From contig NZ_SLZL01000001.1 in assembly GCF_004342605.1 (NCBI RefSeq), forward strand, positions 124,001 through 188,000: 64,000 nucleotides of DNA, given 5' to 3'. Origin of the DNA: Caulobacter sp. BK020 (lineage in GTDB: Bacteria > Pseudomonadota > Alphaproteobacteria > Caulobacterales > Caulobacteraceae). The notes beneath the pieces are model-generated. The model ran no database searches. It was not told the origin of the DNA and saw only the letters and a list, made by a program, of their open reading frames with translations. Below are positions 19,255-28,131 of the stretch, piece by piece; the stretch's first letter is position 1; every line of letters starts with the position of its first letter. The position numbers and the translations under genes are program-made.

Positions 19255-19356
19255 CCCCAGCGTCATGCCCGGGGACTGGGGCGAATCTTGGACGCCGAAG
19301 ACCTTGTTGCCGCCACGCAATTTCCCGAAGACGTCATGAAATGCTTGGAAAGATTA

Positions 19357-19388
19357 CCCCGCCGGCCGGAATCTTCGAACCGGCGGGG
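19357..19388 (-). terminator. Terminator-like hairpin after phaB
   Basis: A perfect 9-bp GC stem (CCCCGCCGG at 19357-19365 with CCGGCGGGG at 19380-19388) and 14-base loop lies 114 bases past the phaB stop on the minus strand, followed by TAATCTTTCC. The T-tract is short, so it may be a processing hairpin instead. Confidence 0.5.
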
Positions 19389-19501
19389 AGTCTTCGTCAA
19401 GCGCCCATGTCTTTTTGCGACGACCTGTGGCCTTTCGGTCGCGCCCCTGGTCGCGTTCTGGGACCGCTCCCATTTGCAACCCTGGAGGGTCGCCCGGAAC
19501 C

Positions 19502-20227
19502 TCAGGCCGCCATGTACTGGCCGCCGTTGAGGGTCAGGGTCGCGCCGGTCACGAAGCCCGCCCGCTCGCCGGCCAGGAACGAGACCATGTCGGCGATCTC
19601 CTCGCCCTTGCCCAGGCGGCCGACGGGGATGCCGGCGATGATGCCGGCCAGGACGTTCTCGGGTACGGCCGCGACCATCTCGGTGTCGATATAGCCCGGG
19701 CAGATGACGTTGACCGTGACGCCCTTCTTGGCGTTCTCCAGGGCCAGGGCCTTGGTGAAGCCGATCAGCCCGGCCTTGGCGGCCGAATAGTTGGTCTGGC
19801 CCATCTGGCCCTTCTGGCCGTTGATCGAGCTGATGTTGATGATCCGGCCCCAGCCGCGCTCGCGCATGCCCTCGATGACCGGACGGGTCATGTTGAAGGC
19901 CGAGTCCATGTTGACCCGGATCACTTCGGACCACTGCTCGTAGGTCATCTTGTGCAGCATGCCGTCGCGGGTGATGCCGGCGTTGTTGACCAGCACCTCG
20001 ACCGGACCCAGCTCGGCCTCGACCTTCTTGACGGCGGCGGCGCAGTCGTCAAACGAGCCGACATTGCCCTTGACCACCATCACGCCCAGCTCCTTGGCGC
20101 AGGCCGCGGCGGCCTCCTCGTTGCCGGAATAGCCGGCCGCCACCTTGAGGCCGTCGGCGACCAGCCGCTCGCAGATCGCCCGACCGATGCCCCGGGTGCC
20201 GCCGGTCACGAACGCAACTCTCGCCAT
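19502..20227 (-). CDS. phaB: Acetoacetyl-CoA reductase
   Basis: 241 residues. NADPH-dependent reduction of acetoacetyl-CoA to (R)-3-hydroxybutyryl-CoA, the second step of polyhydroxybutyrate synthesis. Short-chain dehydrogenase fold: TGGTRGIG cofactor loop (about residues 8-15), NNAGITRD, the catalytic serine in INISSINGQKGQ and YSAAKAG with the catalytic Tyr-Lys pair. The QKGQMGQTNYSAAKAG stretch is characteristic of PhaB/PhbB rather than FabG. It follows phaA by 120 bases in the same direction. Confidence 0.96.
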   Translation of the reverse strand: MARVAFVTGGTRGIGRAICERLVADGLKVAAGYSGNEEAAAACAKELGVMVVKGNVGSFDDCAAAVKKVEAELGPVEVLVNNAGITRDGMLHKMTYEQWSEVIRVNMDSAFNMTRPVIEGMRERGWGRIINISSINGQKGQMGQTNYSAAKAGLIGFTKALALENAKKGVTVNVICPGYIDTEMVAAVPENVLAGIIAGIPVGRLGKGEEIADMVSFLAGERAGFVTGATLTLNGGQYMAA

Positions 20228-20347
20228 GTTTCTCTCCCGTTGAGGTCTCTTATCGTTGCACGGGACCGGCGACGGGGGACAAGCCCCCGCCGACGATCGT
20301 CATGAAGATTTGGCCAACAAGCGTTTCCCGCCAGGCCTCGGCCGTCG

Positions 20348-21679
<1,332 letters not shown>

Positions 21680-21745
21680 TCATGCCTTTGCATTCGCGAT
21701 AGTGCGATGCGAAAAGGCGGAGATAACGCTGTCCTAGGGAATGAA

Positions 21746-22423
21746 ATGTCCGAGAACACCGAAAACGGCGAAACGCCCTCGGCCAAGGCCGGGGAAAAGG
21801 CGGCCGGCCAGAAGGTCGTCATCAAGAAGTACGCCAACCGTCGCCTCTACAACACCGCGTCGTCTTCGTACGTCACCCTCGAACACCTGTCGGACATGGT
21901 GAAGGAGGGGGTCGACTTCGTGGTCTACGACGCCAAGACCAATGACGACATCACCCGCTCGGTGCTGACCCAGATCATCTTCGAGGAAGAAAACCGCGGC
22001 GGCGGCCAGAACCTGCTGCCGATCCAGTTCCTGCGCCAACTGATCGGCTTCTACGGCAACTCCATGCAGGCCTTCCTGCCCAGCTATCTGGAGATGTCGC
22101 TGGAGAGCTTCACCAAGCAGCAGGAGCGCCTGCGCGGCCAGCTGGCCGGGCTGGCCCCGGGCATGACCGGCGCCAAGGGCGTGCCGGGCATGGGCGTCTA
22201 CGAGGAGCAGATCCGCCAGAACATGGCGCTGTTCGACCGGGCCATGAAGATGTTCTCGCCGTTCGCCTACGCCCGGCCCGAGGACGGGCCCGCCGCCCCG
22301 GCCGAGCCGCCGCCCCCCGCCGCCCCGCCGCCGTCCGCGCCCAGCGAGGACTCCCTGGCCGACCTCAAGCGCCAGCTGGAAGCCATGCAGCAGCAGATCG
22401 AGAAGCTGGCGACCAAGCCGTAG
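21746..22423 (+). CDS. phaR: Polyhydroxyalkanoate synthesis repressor PhaR
   Basis: 225 residues starting MSENTENGETPSAK. The conserved PHB/PHA-accumulation DNA-binding domain covers about residues 24-85 (VVIKKYANRRLYNTASSSYVTLEHL, VVYDAKTNDDITRSVLTQII). A second conserved segment follows (FLRQLIGFYGNSMQAFLPSYLEMSLESF), then a proline-rich linker and a C-terminal coiled coil (LADLKRQLEAMQQQIEKL). PhaR binds both DNA and PHB granules, so granule formation relieves repression of phasin and phb genes. Divergent from phaA across a 222-base region with the operator. Confidence 0.95.
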   Translation: MSENTENGETPSAKAGEKAAGQKVVIKKYANRRLYNTASSSYVTLEHLSDMVKEGVDFVVYDAKTNDDITRSVLTQIIFEEENRGGGQNLLPIQFLRQLIGFYGNSMQAFLPSYLEMSLESFTKQQERLRGQLAGLAPGMTGAKGVPGMGVYEEQIRQNMALFDRAMKMFSPFAYARPEDGPAAPAEPPPPAAPPPSAPSEDSLADLKRQLEAMQQQIEKLATKP

Positions 22424-22427
22424 AGCC

Positions 22428-22536
22428 GTGCGTCCTTCGAGGCGCGCTCAGGAGCGCGCACCTCAGGATGAGGGACGTTGTCGCCCTGCTGCCTCATCCT
22501 GAGGTGCGAGGCGCAGCCGAGCCTCGAAGGACGCAC
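22428..22536. repeat. Dispersed palindromic repeat, family E copy 1
   Basis: About 109 bases bounded by GTGCGTCCTTCGAGGC and its inverted counterpart GCCTCGAAGGACGCAC, with inner arms around CTCAGGATGAGG / CTCATCCTGAG. Starts 4 bases after the phaR stop and could act as its transcript end. A second copy is at 35647-35748. Confidence 0.92.
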
Positions 22537-22546
22537 CGCGCCACAC

Positions 22547-22580
22547 GTCCTTAACCAACCCCGCTGACCGGTCCTTAACC
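22547..22580 (+). promoter_or_regulatory. Direct repeat GTCCTTAACC before a small hypothetical gene
   Basis: Two exact copies of GTCCTTAACC start at 22547 and 22571, 24 bases apart, ending 23 bases before the ATG at 22604. TTAACC is the half-site of the Caulobacter cell-cycle regulator CtrA, though the spacing differs from the usual TTAA-N7-TTAA. Confidence 0.35.
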
Positions 22581-22603
22581 GTCGTGGGCGACAAGTCTTC
22601 ATC

Positions 22604-22945
22604 ATGAACGGCCCGATCGACCCCATCCGGCGCGCCCAGGCCGCGCGCCGGGCGCTGCCCGCGCCTCGCGACGCCACGAGCGAATCTGGCCGTCCCGAGG
22701 CGGACGGCGAAGAGGACGTGACCTTCGTGCGCGACGAGCAGCCGGCCGCGCCGCCCCCGCCGCCTCGCCGCGGCGCGTTCGCGACCTTCGCCGCTCACCT
22801 GATGGGCCAGAGCGGCCAGAAGCGCGGCCTGCGCGGTGGGCAGGAAGTGCTGGACGCGGCGCGTTCGACCTACCTGGGCACGGAATATTCCGGCCCGGCC
22901 GACCGCCGCCCCAAGGCCGGCCTGATCAAGAAGACCGAGATCTAG
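22604..22945 (+). CDS. Conserved hypothetical, disordered N-terminus
   Basis: 113 residues. The first 60 are charged and proline-rich (QAARRALPAPRDA, EEDVTFVRDEQPAAPPPPPRR) and look disordered. The C-terminal half (FATFAAHLMGQSGQKRGLRGGQEVLDAARSTYLGTEYSG, then KAGLIKKTEI) is more conserved in character and may be a short interaction motif. No membrane segment or catalytic motif; I do not recognise a family beyond Caulobacterales hypotheticals. It overlaps convergently by 4 bases with the HTH-like gene at 22942. The GTCCTTAACC pair upstream may control it. Confidence 0.65.
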   Translation: MNGPIDPIRRAQAARRALPAPRDATSESGRPEADGEEDVTFVRDEQPAAPPPPPRRGAFATFAAHLMGQSGQKRGLRGGQEVLDAARSTYLGTEYSGPADRRPKAGLIKKTEI

Positions 22946-23256
22946 CCCGTCAGGCGGGCGATCAGCGCCTCGAGCGCCGTCACCCGCGCCTCCAGCACAG
23001 CCACCCTCCGCTCCAAGGGCGGGACCTCGGCCGCGGCATGGACGCCGACCCCGGCCCGTCGCGCCGCCTCGGCCAGCGGCACGCCCAAAAGCTCGGCAAA
23101 GGCGGCGATCTGGGCCGCCGTCAGCTCGCGCTGGTCCTTGTAGGCCAGGGCCAGCTCTTCGGTCGTCATGCCGGCCACGGCGGCCAGCACCGTCCGCGAC
23201 AGCCCCCGCTCGGCCAGCCGCGCGTCGTACCAGGACTGGTCGAAGAACAACGCCAT
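22942..23256 (-). CDS. HTH-like protein with C-terminal coiled coil
   Basis: 104 residues. Residues about 8-70 look like a degenerate Cro/C1-type helix-turn-helix (LSRTVLAAVAGMTTEELALAYKDQRELTAAQIAAFAELLGVPLAEAARRAGV), with the recurrent pattern of a turn followed by an Ala-rich helix. The last 30 residues form a leucine/valine heptad coiled coil (LERRVAVLEARVTALEALIARL), suggesting a dimer. Whether it binds DNA is unknown. Single gene, convergent with 22604-22945. Confidence 0.65.
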   Translation of the reverse strand: MALFFDQSWYDARLAERGLSRTVLAAVAGMTTEELALAYKDQRELTAAQIAAFAELLGVPLAEAARRAGVGVHAAAEVPPLERRVAVLEARVTALEALIARLTG

Positions 23257-23336
23257 GGCGAGGAGGCTAACGCAGGTCGCGGGCTTGGCGCCAGTCTTGC
23301 TTGGTTCGAGGCGGATCCAGACCTCGAGACCCCTTC

Positions 23337-23408
23337 ATGCTGCTGACCGCCGTCACCCGCTTCTTCGACATCGCCGTCGTGACCCTGATCTTCACGGCCC
23401 TGACCTGA
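23337..23408 (+). CDS. Possible 23-residue membrane microprotein
   Basis: ATG at 23337, stop at 23408. The peptide is one hydrophobic helix (TRFFDIAVVTLIFTALT) with a basic residue near the start, as in small inner-membrane proteins. There is no strong ribosome site (GAGACCCC upstream) and no neighbour with a linked role. It ends 8 bases before the family B repeat pair. Could be a chance frame. Confidence 0.25.
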   Translation: MLLTAVTRFFDIAVVTLIFTALT

Positions 23409-23416
23409 CGCGGCTG

Positions 23417-23495
23417 GGGGACATGCCCTTGCGGCGTGTCCCCATCAGCTAGCGCCGCGCCAGGTCTTGGGGACACGCCGCAAGGGCATGTCCCC
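23417..23495. repeat. Composite palindromic repeat, family B (two inverted units)
   Basis: Two inverted 27-base units (23417-23443 and 23469-23495) beginning GGGGACATGCCCTTGC and GGGGACACGCCGCAAG, separated by a 25-base spacer containing GCTAGCGCCGCGCC. The same arrangement with a 25-base spacer recurs at 37606-37683, and a single unit is at 24879-24905. Confidence 0.92.
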
Positions 23496-23503
23496 GGCTG
23501 CGC

Positions 23504-24793
23504 CTACGCGCTTTCCAGCAGCATCATCGTGCCCTGGCCGCCGTCGGCGCAGATGCTGACGACCGCCTTCTCGCCCTTGGACCGGCTGGCCAGTTCCTTG
23601 ACCGCCTGGCTGAGGATCCGCGCGCCGGTGGCGCCGAACGGGTGGCCGACCGCCAGGCTGCCGCCCGTGGGGTTCATCCGCTCGCGCGGGAACCGTCCCA
23701 GGTCGGCCTCGACGCCCGCCCTGGTCTTGCGGAAGCCCTCGTCCTCCCAGGCGGCGATGTGCGACAGCACCTGGGCGGCGAAGGCCTCGTGGATCTCCCA
23801 CAGGCCGACATCGGCGTAGGCCAGGCCGTTGCGGGCCAAGAGGCGCGGCACGCCGTAGGCCGGGGCCATCAGCAGGCCCTCGTGGCGCAGGTCGATCGAA
23901 GTGACCTCGTAGTCGATGATCCTGACGCGCGGCGTGGCCGCCGGCAGGCGGGCCAGGCCCGCCTCGGACGCCACCCAGATCGCCGCCGCCCCGTCGGTCA
24001 GGGGCGAGGAATTGCCGGCCGTCAGCGTGCCCTGGCCGCTGGTCTTGTCGAAGGCCGGCGACAGCTTGGCCAGCTTCTCCAGCGTCGAATCCTTGCGCGG
24101 GATCGTGTCGCGCTTCACGTCGCCGACCGGGATCACCAGGTCGTCGAAGAAGCCGGCCTCCCAGGCGGCGACGGCGCGCTGGTGGCTCTCGAAGGCGATC
24201 TGGTCCTGGGCGGCCCGCGACAGCTTCCATTCCTTGGCCGTGATCTCGGTGTGCTCGCCCATCGACAGGCCGGTGGTGCGGTTGGCCACCTTGGGAATCC
24301 ACAGCTTCAGGTCCGACGGCTTCAGCCTGGCCAGGTGGGCCAGCTTCTGGCCGGGCGTCCTGGCCGCCTGGAAGCCCTTGAGCCAGTCGGAGAAGGCGAT
24401 GCTGGCCCCGACCTGCACCTTGCTCATGCTCTCGACCCCGCCGACCAGGGCCAGGTCGCGACCGCGACCGTCGATCATGCCGGCGGCCTCGATCACCCCG
24501 ATCATGCTGGTCGAGCAGGCCATGATCGTCGAGAAGGCGGGGATGGCCGGGTCGGCCCCGGCGTCCAGCAGCACCTCGCGGGCGATGTTGCTCCAGGTCA
24601 GGTTGGGGATCACCGTGCCCCAGACCGCGAAGTCGGGGCGGGCTCCCGCTGCTTTCTGGGAGAGTTGGGCCAGCATCGCCTGCACCACCGGGACCGACAG
24701 GGCGATGGCGTCATGGGCCTTCAGCGGCCCGTCGGCCTTGGTGAACGGCGTGCGCAGGCCGGCCGCCAGCCAGATGTCGGGTTTGGACGCCAT
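23504..24793 (-). CDS. Acetyl-CoA acetyltransferase / 3-ketoacyl-CoA thiolase
   Basis: 429 residues from MASKPDIWLAAGLRTPF; the upstream extension to 24886 runs toward a repeat and is not conserved. Thiolase fold with the active-site cysteine in FSTIMACSTSMIGVIEAAG (about residue 100), histidine in GHPFGATGARI (about 375) and the C-terminal CADGGQGTMMLLE. The FSTIMACSTS context differs from the PhaA-type NQLCGSG, and it is about 40 residues longer than PhaA. It groups better with fatty-acid-oxidation (FadI/FadA-like) or acetyl-CoA acetyltransferases. It is a lone gene flanked on both sides by family B repeats. Confidence 0.88.
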   Translation of the reverse strand: MASKPDIWLAAGLRTPFTKADGPLKAHDAIALSVPVVQAMLAQLSQKAAGARPDFAVWGTVIPNLTWSNIAREVLLDAGADPAIPAFSTIMACSTSMIGVIEAAGMIDGRGRDLALVGGVESMSKVQVGASIAFSDWLKGFQAARTPGQKLAHLARLKPSDLKLWIPKVANRTTGLSMGEHTEITAKEWKLSRAAQDQIAFESHQRAVAAWEAGFFDDLVIPVGDVKRDTIPRKDSTLEKLAKLSPAFDKTSGQGTLTAGNSSPLTDGAAAIWVASEAGLARLPAATPRVRIIDYEVTSIDLRHEGLLMAPAYGVPRLLARNGLAYADVGLWEIHEAFAAQVLSHIAAWEDEGFRKTRAGVEADLGRFPRERMNPTGGSLAVGHPFGATGARILSQAVKELASRSKGEKAVVSICADGGQGTMMLLESA

Positions 24794-24878
24794 GATCGTG
24801 ATCCTTCGGGGAACGCTGGCCGAGATGTCAGCATGGCGCGGCTTGGCCACAAGGGTCTTGTCGATTTTCGTCTCAGCC

Positions 24879-24905
24879 GGGGACATGCCCTTGCGGCGTG
24901 TCCCC
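24879..24905. repeat. Family B palindromic repeat, single unit
   Basis: One 27-base unit identical in its arms to those at 23417 and 37606. Lies 5 bases past the stop of the membrane protein gene at 24911 (minus strand) and upstream of the thiolase. Confidence 0.9.
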
Positions 24906-24910
24906 GACCG

Positions 24911-25339
24911 CTAGTGGCGCGCGTCGCTGAAGTCCATGTCGCGGCGGGCCGAGACGATGGTGACGATGAAGCCGGCCAGCACGTCCAGCAGCACCATGGT
25001 GGTCAGCAGGAAGAACACCGAGGTCCCGAAGGCCGGGAACAGCAGGAATTCGACCAGGCAGCCGATGAACAGCACCATCGACAGCGAGTGGTTGATGATC
25101 GCGATCTTGCGGCTGGTCGTCGATTTCAGCAGCTCGACGAACAGCACCACCAGTGAAACGGCGATCAGCAGGTCGCCCAGGCTGACGGCCCAGTCGCCGC
25201 CCGAGGTCATGTGGATCGTGAACAGCTGCTCGCCCAGCCGATATTGCGCGGCGTTGGCGGCGAACCCGCCCGCGAAGGTCAGGACGATCAGGTTGTAGAC
25301 CAGCACCGGCAGGGCCAGCAGCGGAAACGCGGCGAACAT
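24911..25339 (-). CDS. Four-helix membrane protein of unknown function
   Basis: 142 residues with four predicted membrane helices (about 3-25, 50-68, 80-98 and 102-125). Notable stretches are YRLGEQLFTIHMTSGGDWAVSLGDLLIA and KSTTSRKIAIINHSLSMVLFIGCLVEFLLF. The pattern of short loops and a basic stretch before helix 3 gives an inside-positive topology. It is a conserved alphaproteobacterial hypothetical; no catalytic motif is seen. It stands alone between a family B and a family F repeat. Confidence 0.75.
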   Translation of the reverse strand: MFAAFPLLALPVLVYNLIVLTFAGGFAANAAQYRLGEQLFTIHMTSGGDWAVSLGDLLIAVSLVVLFVELLKSTTSRKIAIINHSLSMVLFIGCLVEFLLFPAFGTSVFFLLTTMVLLDVLAGFIVTIVSARRDMDFSDARH

Positions 25340-25456
25340 GTTCTGGCTCTCCCCCGGGATGGCGCGGTTCCAGGGTTAACCGGTTTCGGGGATTCCGAGA
25401 AGCTGAGAGCGCTCGGGGGGCGAGCGGCGAAAGGACTCGCCTCAACCCTTCTTCCG

Positions 25457-25575
25457 CTCATCCCGACGAAAGTCGGGACCCAGATCCCAAAGCGTTGAGG
25501 CTGATTGGAGAAGCTCTGCGTTCATGGCGTCAGTCCCGGCGCCATTCCATCTGGGTCCCGACTTTCGTCGGGATG
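25457..25575. repeat. Dispersed palindromic repeat, family F copy 1
   Basis: About 119 bases bounded by CTCATCCCGACGAAAGTCGG and CCGACTTTCGTCGGGATG with CCCAGAT / ATCTGGG next to the ends and a divergent middle. A second copy is at 33246-33366. Ends 12 bases past the stop of the glycosyltransferase at 25587. Confidence 0.92.
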
Positions 25576-25586
25576 GGCGGGGTTTT

Positions 25587-26336
25587 TCAGACCTCGTCCA
25601 CGCCCTGCGGGTTGCGGGCCCGGGTCTGCAGCCACATCACGCCCAGCAGGTCCGACACCGAGGCCTTGAGCCGGCCGAAGTTGGTGTATTTCGACACCCC
25701 GGTCTCGCGATGGCGGTGGTTCACCGGTTGGAACTCCACCTGATAGCCCTCGCGCAGCATCAGGGCCGGGATGTAGCGGTGGATGTGATCGAAATAGGGC
25801 AGGCGCAGGAAGGCCTCGCGGCGGAAGGCCTTGAGGCCGCAGCCGGTGTCGTTGGCGGTGTCCTTGAGCAGGCGCTTGCGCACCCCGTTGCCGAACCTGG
25901 AGGCGAAGCGCTTGGCCGAGCTGTCCTGGCGCTTGACTCGCTCGCCGCCCACCAGGGCCAGTTCCGGCGGGGCCGCCTTCAGGGCCTGGGCCAGGCGCGG
26001 CGCGTCGGCCGGGTCGTTCTGGCCGTCGCCGTCCAGGGTGACGACGATCGGCGCGCGGGCGGCCAGCACGCCGCTGCGCACGGCGCGGCTCTGGCCCGAA
26101 TTCTTGCGGTGGCTCAGCACCCGCAGCTGCGGGATCTCGCCCTTCAGGGCCACCAGCAGGGCCTTGGTGTCGTCGCGACTGGCGTCGTCGATGAAGATGA
26201 TCTCGTGGCGCTCGCCCGCGAAGGCGGCGGCGATCTCGCGCGCCAGGGCCGGCGCCGCGCCGCCCTCGTCGAAGACGGGCACGACGACGGAATAGTCGGG
26301 GCCAGGGCCGGGGGACACGGAAGCGGAAGCGTTCAT
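25587..26336 (-). CDS. Family 2 glycosyltransferase, dolichyl-phosphate-mannose synthase-like
   Basis: 249 residues from MNASASVSPG. GT-A fold: YSVVVPVFDEGG (about residues 15-26), FIDDASRDDT, then the metal/sugar-nucleotide motif TLDGDGQNDP and the acceptor-side GCGLKAFRREAFLRLPYFDHIHRYIPAL. The architecture fits undecaprenyl-phosphate glycosyltransferases (DPM1/ArnC-like) without C-terminal membrane helices. The gene is divergent from the GT39 membrane glycosyltransferase 52 bases away, which would use a lipid-linked sugar such as this enzyme makes. The pair probably forms one envelope glycosylation route (inference). Confidence 0.9.
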   Translation of the reverse strand: MNASASVSPGPGPDYSVVVPVFDEGGAAPALAREIAAAFAGERHEIIFIDDASRDDTKALLVALKGEIPQLRVLSHRKNSGQSRAVRSGVLAARAPIVVTLDGDGQNDPADAPRLAQALKAAPPELALVGGERVKRQDSSAKRFASRFGNGVRKRLLKDTANDTGCGLKAFRREAFLRLPYFDHIHRYIPALMLREGYQVEFQPVNHRHRETGVSKYTNFGRLKASVSDLLGVMWLQTRARNPQGVDEV

Positions 26337-26388
26337 CGCCCTCTCATAGCGCAAAAATAGCCTAAAAGAAGGATCGTGCTATTCCACC

Positions 26389-28131
26389 ATGATGACGCTT
26401 GAATCTCGCCTGGATGACTGGAGCCGCGGCTGGCGCGGCCCGCTGTTCGCCGCCCTGGTGGCCCTGATCGCCGGCCTGCCCGGCCTGTTCGCCATGCCGC
26501 CGCTGGACCGTGACGAATCGCGCTTCGCCCAGGCCACCGCCCAGATGCTGGAAACCGACGACCTGGTGGTCATCAGGTTCCAGGACCAGCCGCGCTTCAA
26601 GAAGCCGGTCGGCATCCACTGGCTGCAGGCCGCCAGCGTCACGGCGTTCTCTGCCGTCGAGGACCGGGGGATCTGGGCCTATCGGATCCCCTCGCTGCTG
26701 GGAGCCATGCTGGCGGCGGCGGCCTGCGCCTGGGGGGCGTCGGCGCTGCTAGGACCCAAGACCGGCCTGCTGGCCGGCGGCATTCTGGGCGCGACGATCC
26801 TGCTGTCGACCGAGGCCTTCATCGCCAAGACCGATGCGGCCCTGTGCGGCTTCACCACCCTGGCCATGGCCGCCGTGGCGCGGATCTACGCCGCCCACCT
26901 GGCCGGCCAGCCGACCGGCACGGGGGCCAACCGCTGGACCAAGCTGGCGTTCTGGATCGGCCTGGCCATGAGCGTGCTGATCAAGGGTCCGGTCGGGCTG
27001 ATGGTGGTGGCGCTCAGCGTCGTCGCCCTGTGGATCTGGGACCGCAAGGCCCCGTGGCTCAAGGACCTGGGCTGGGGCTGGGGCCTGACCCTGGCGGCGG
27101 CCATCGTCCTGCCCTGGGCGATGATGATCACCGTCGCCACCGACGGCGCCTTCTGGTCGACGGCCGTGGGCAGCGACTTGGCCCCCAAACTGGCCGGCGG
27201 CCAGGAAAGCCACGGCGCGCCGTTCGGCAGCTACGCCCTGGCGGCGTTCCTGCTGGTGTTCCCGGCCACCCTGCTGCTGCCGTCGGGCCTGACCCTGGGC
27301 TGGACGGGACGCAAGGAGGCGGGGGTGCGCTTCGCCCTGTGCTGGCTGGTCCCCACCTGGCTGGTGTTCGAGATCCTGCCGACCAAGCTGGTCCACTACA
27401 CCCTGCCCGCGGCGCCGGCCCTGGCCATCCTGATGGCCGCCGCCCTGCGCGCGCCCCTGGCCCGCATTCCCCGCCTGGTCGGCGCGATCCTGTCGGCCCT
27501 GGCCGGCCTGGTCTTCGCGGCCGGGGCGATCTACCTGCAAGCCGAGTACGGCGACCGGGGCGACTGGCTCGCCACGATCCTGACCGCCCTGCTGTTCCTG
27601 GCCGCGGGCGTGGTCGGCGCCGTGCTGCTGATGCGCCGGACCGCCGCCATCGCCCTGGTCACGGCCGGGGCGCTGGGGATCGCCGCCCACGCCGCCCTGG
27701 TCGGGCTGCTGGTCCCGCGGCTGGAGCCGCTGCTGCTGTCGCCGCGCCTGGAGAGGGCCCTGGAACAGGCCGACCTCGCCCCCCGCGGCGGAGCGCCGGG
27801 CCCGGTGGCGGTCACCGGCTATTCCGAGCCCAGCATGATCTTCCTGCTGGGCACCACCACGGAACTGACCGACCCGGTCGGCGCGGCCCAGGCCGTCGCC
27901 GAGGGCCGTCCCGCCGTGGTCGAGGGCCGCCAGGACCAGGCCTTCAAGGCCGCCCTGGCCGCCCTGGGCCAGACCGCCCGCCCGGCCGGGGTGGTCGACG
28001 GCTTCGACTATTCCGACGGCGACAAGGAGCGCCTGACGCTCTATCGCGGCGCGCCGGTCCGGGCCGACGGCGAGGTGGACGGCGAGACCGGCGAAGAGAC
28101 CGCCGAAACCCAAGCGGAGGCCCGCCCATGA
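26389..28131 (+). CDS. Family 39 membrane glycosyltransferase (ArnT-like)
   Basis: 580 residues with an N-terminal catalytic loop and about 12 membrane helices. The GT39 signature is clear: LPGLFAMPPLDRDESRFAQAT (the DRDE motif, about residues 42-45) and the RFKKPVGIHWLQA segment, with SVLIKGPVGLMVV later. The enzyme moves a sugar from undecaprenyl phosphate to an acceptor at the periplasmic face, in ArnT the lipid A phosphates. The last 130 residues form a soluble C-terminal domain. The stop overlaps the next ATG (ATGA). Two adjacent ATGs at 26389 and 26392 are possible starts. Confidence 0.92.
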   Translation: MMTLESRLDDWSRGWRGPLFAALVALIAGLPGLFAMPPLDRDESRFAQATAQMLETDDLVVIRFQDQPRFKKPVGIHWLQAASVTAFSAVEDRGIWAYRIPSLLGAMLAAAACAWGASALLGPKTGLLAGGILGATILLSTEAFIAKTDAALCGFTTLAMAAVARIYAAHLAGQPTGTGANRWTKLAFWIGLAMSVLIKGPVGLMVVALSVVALWIWDRKAPWLKDLGWGWGLTLAAAIVLPWAMMITVATDGAFWSTAVGSDLAPKLAGGQESHGAPFGSYALAAFLLVFPATLLLPSGLTLGWTGRKEAGVRFALCWLVPTWLVFEILPTKLVHYTLPAAPALAILMAAALRAPLARIPRLVGAILSALAGLVFAAGAIYLQAEYGDRGDWLATILTALLFLAAGVVGAVLLMRRTAAIALVTAGALGIAAHAALVGLLVPRLEPLLLSPRLERALEQADLAPRGGAPGPVAVTGYSEPSMIFLLGTTTELTDPVGAAQAVAEGRPAVVEGRQDQAFKAALAALGQTARPAGVVDGFDYSDGDKERLTLYRGAPVRADGEVDGETGEETAETQAEARP

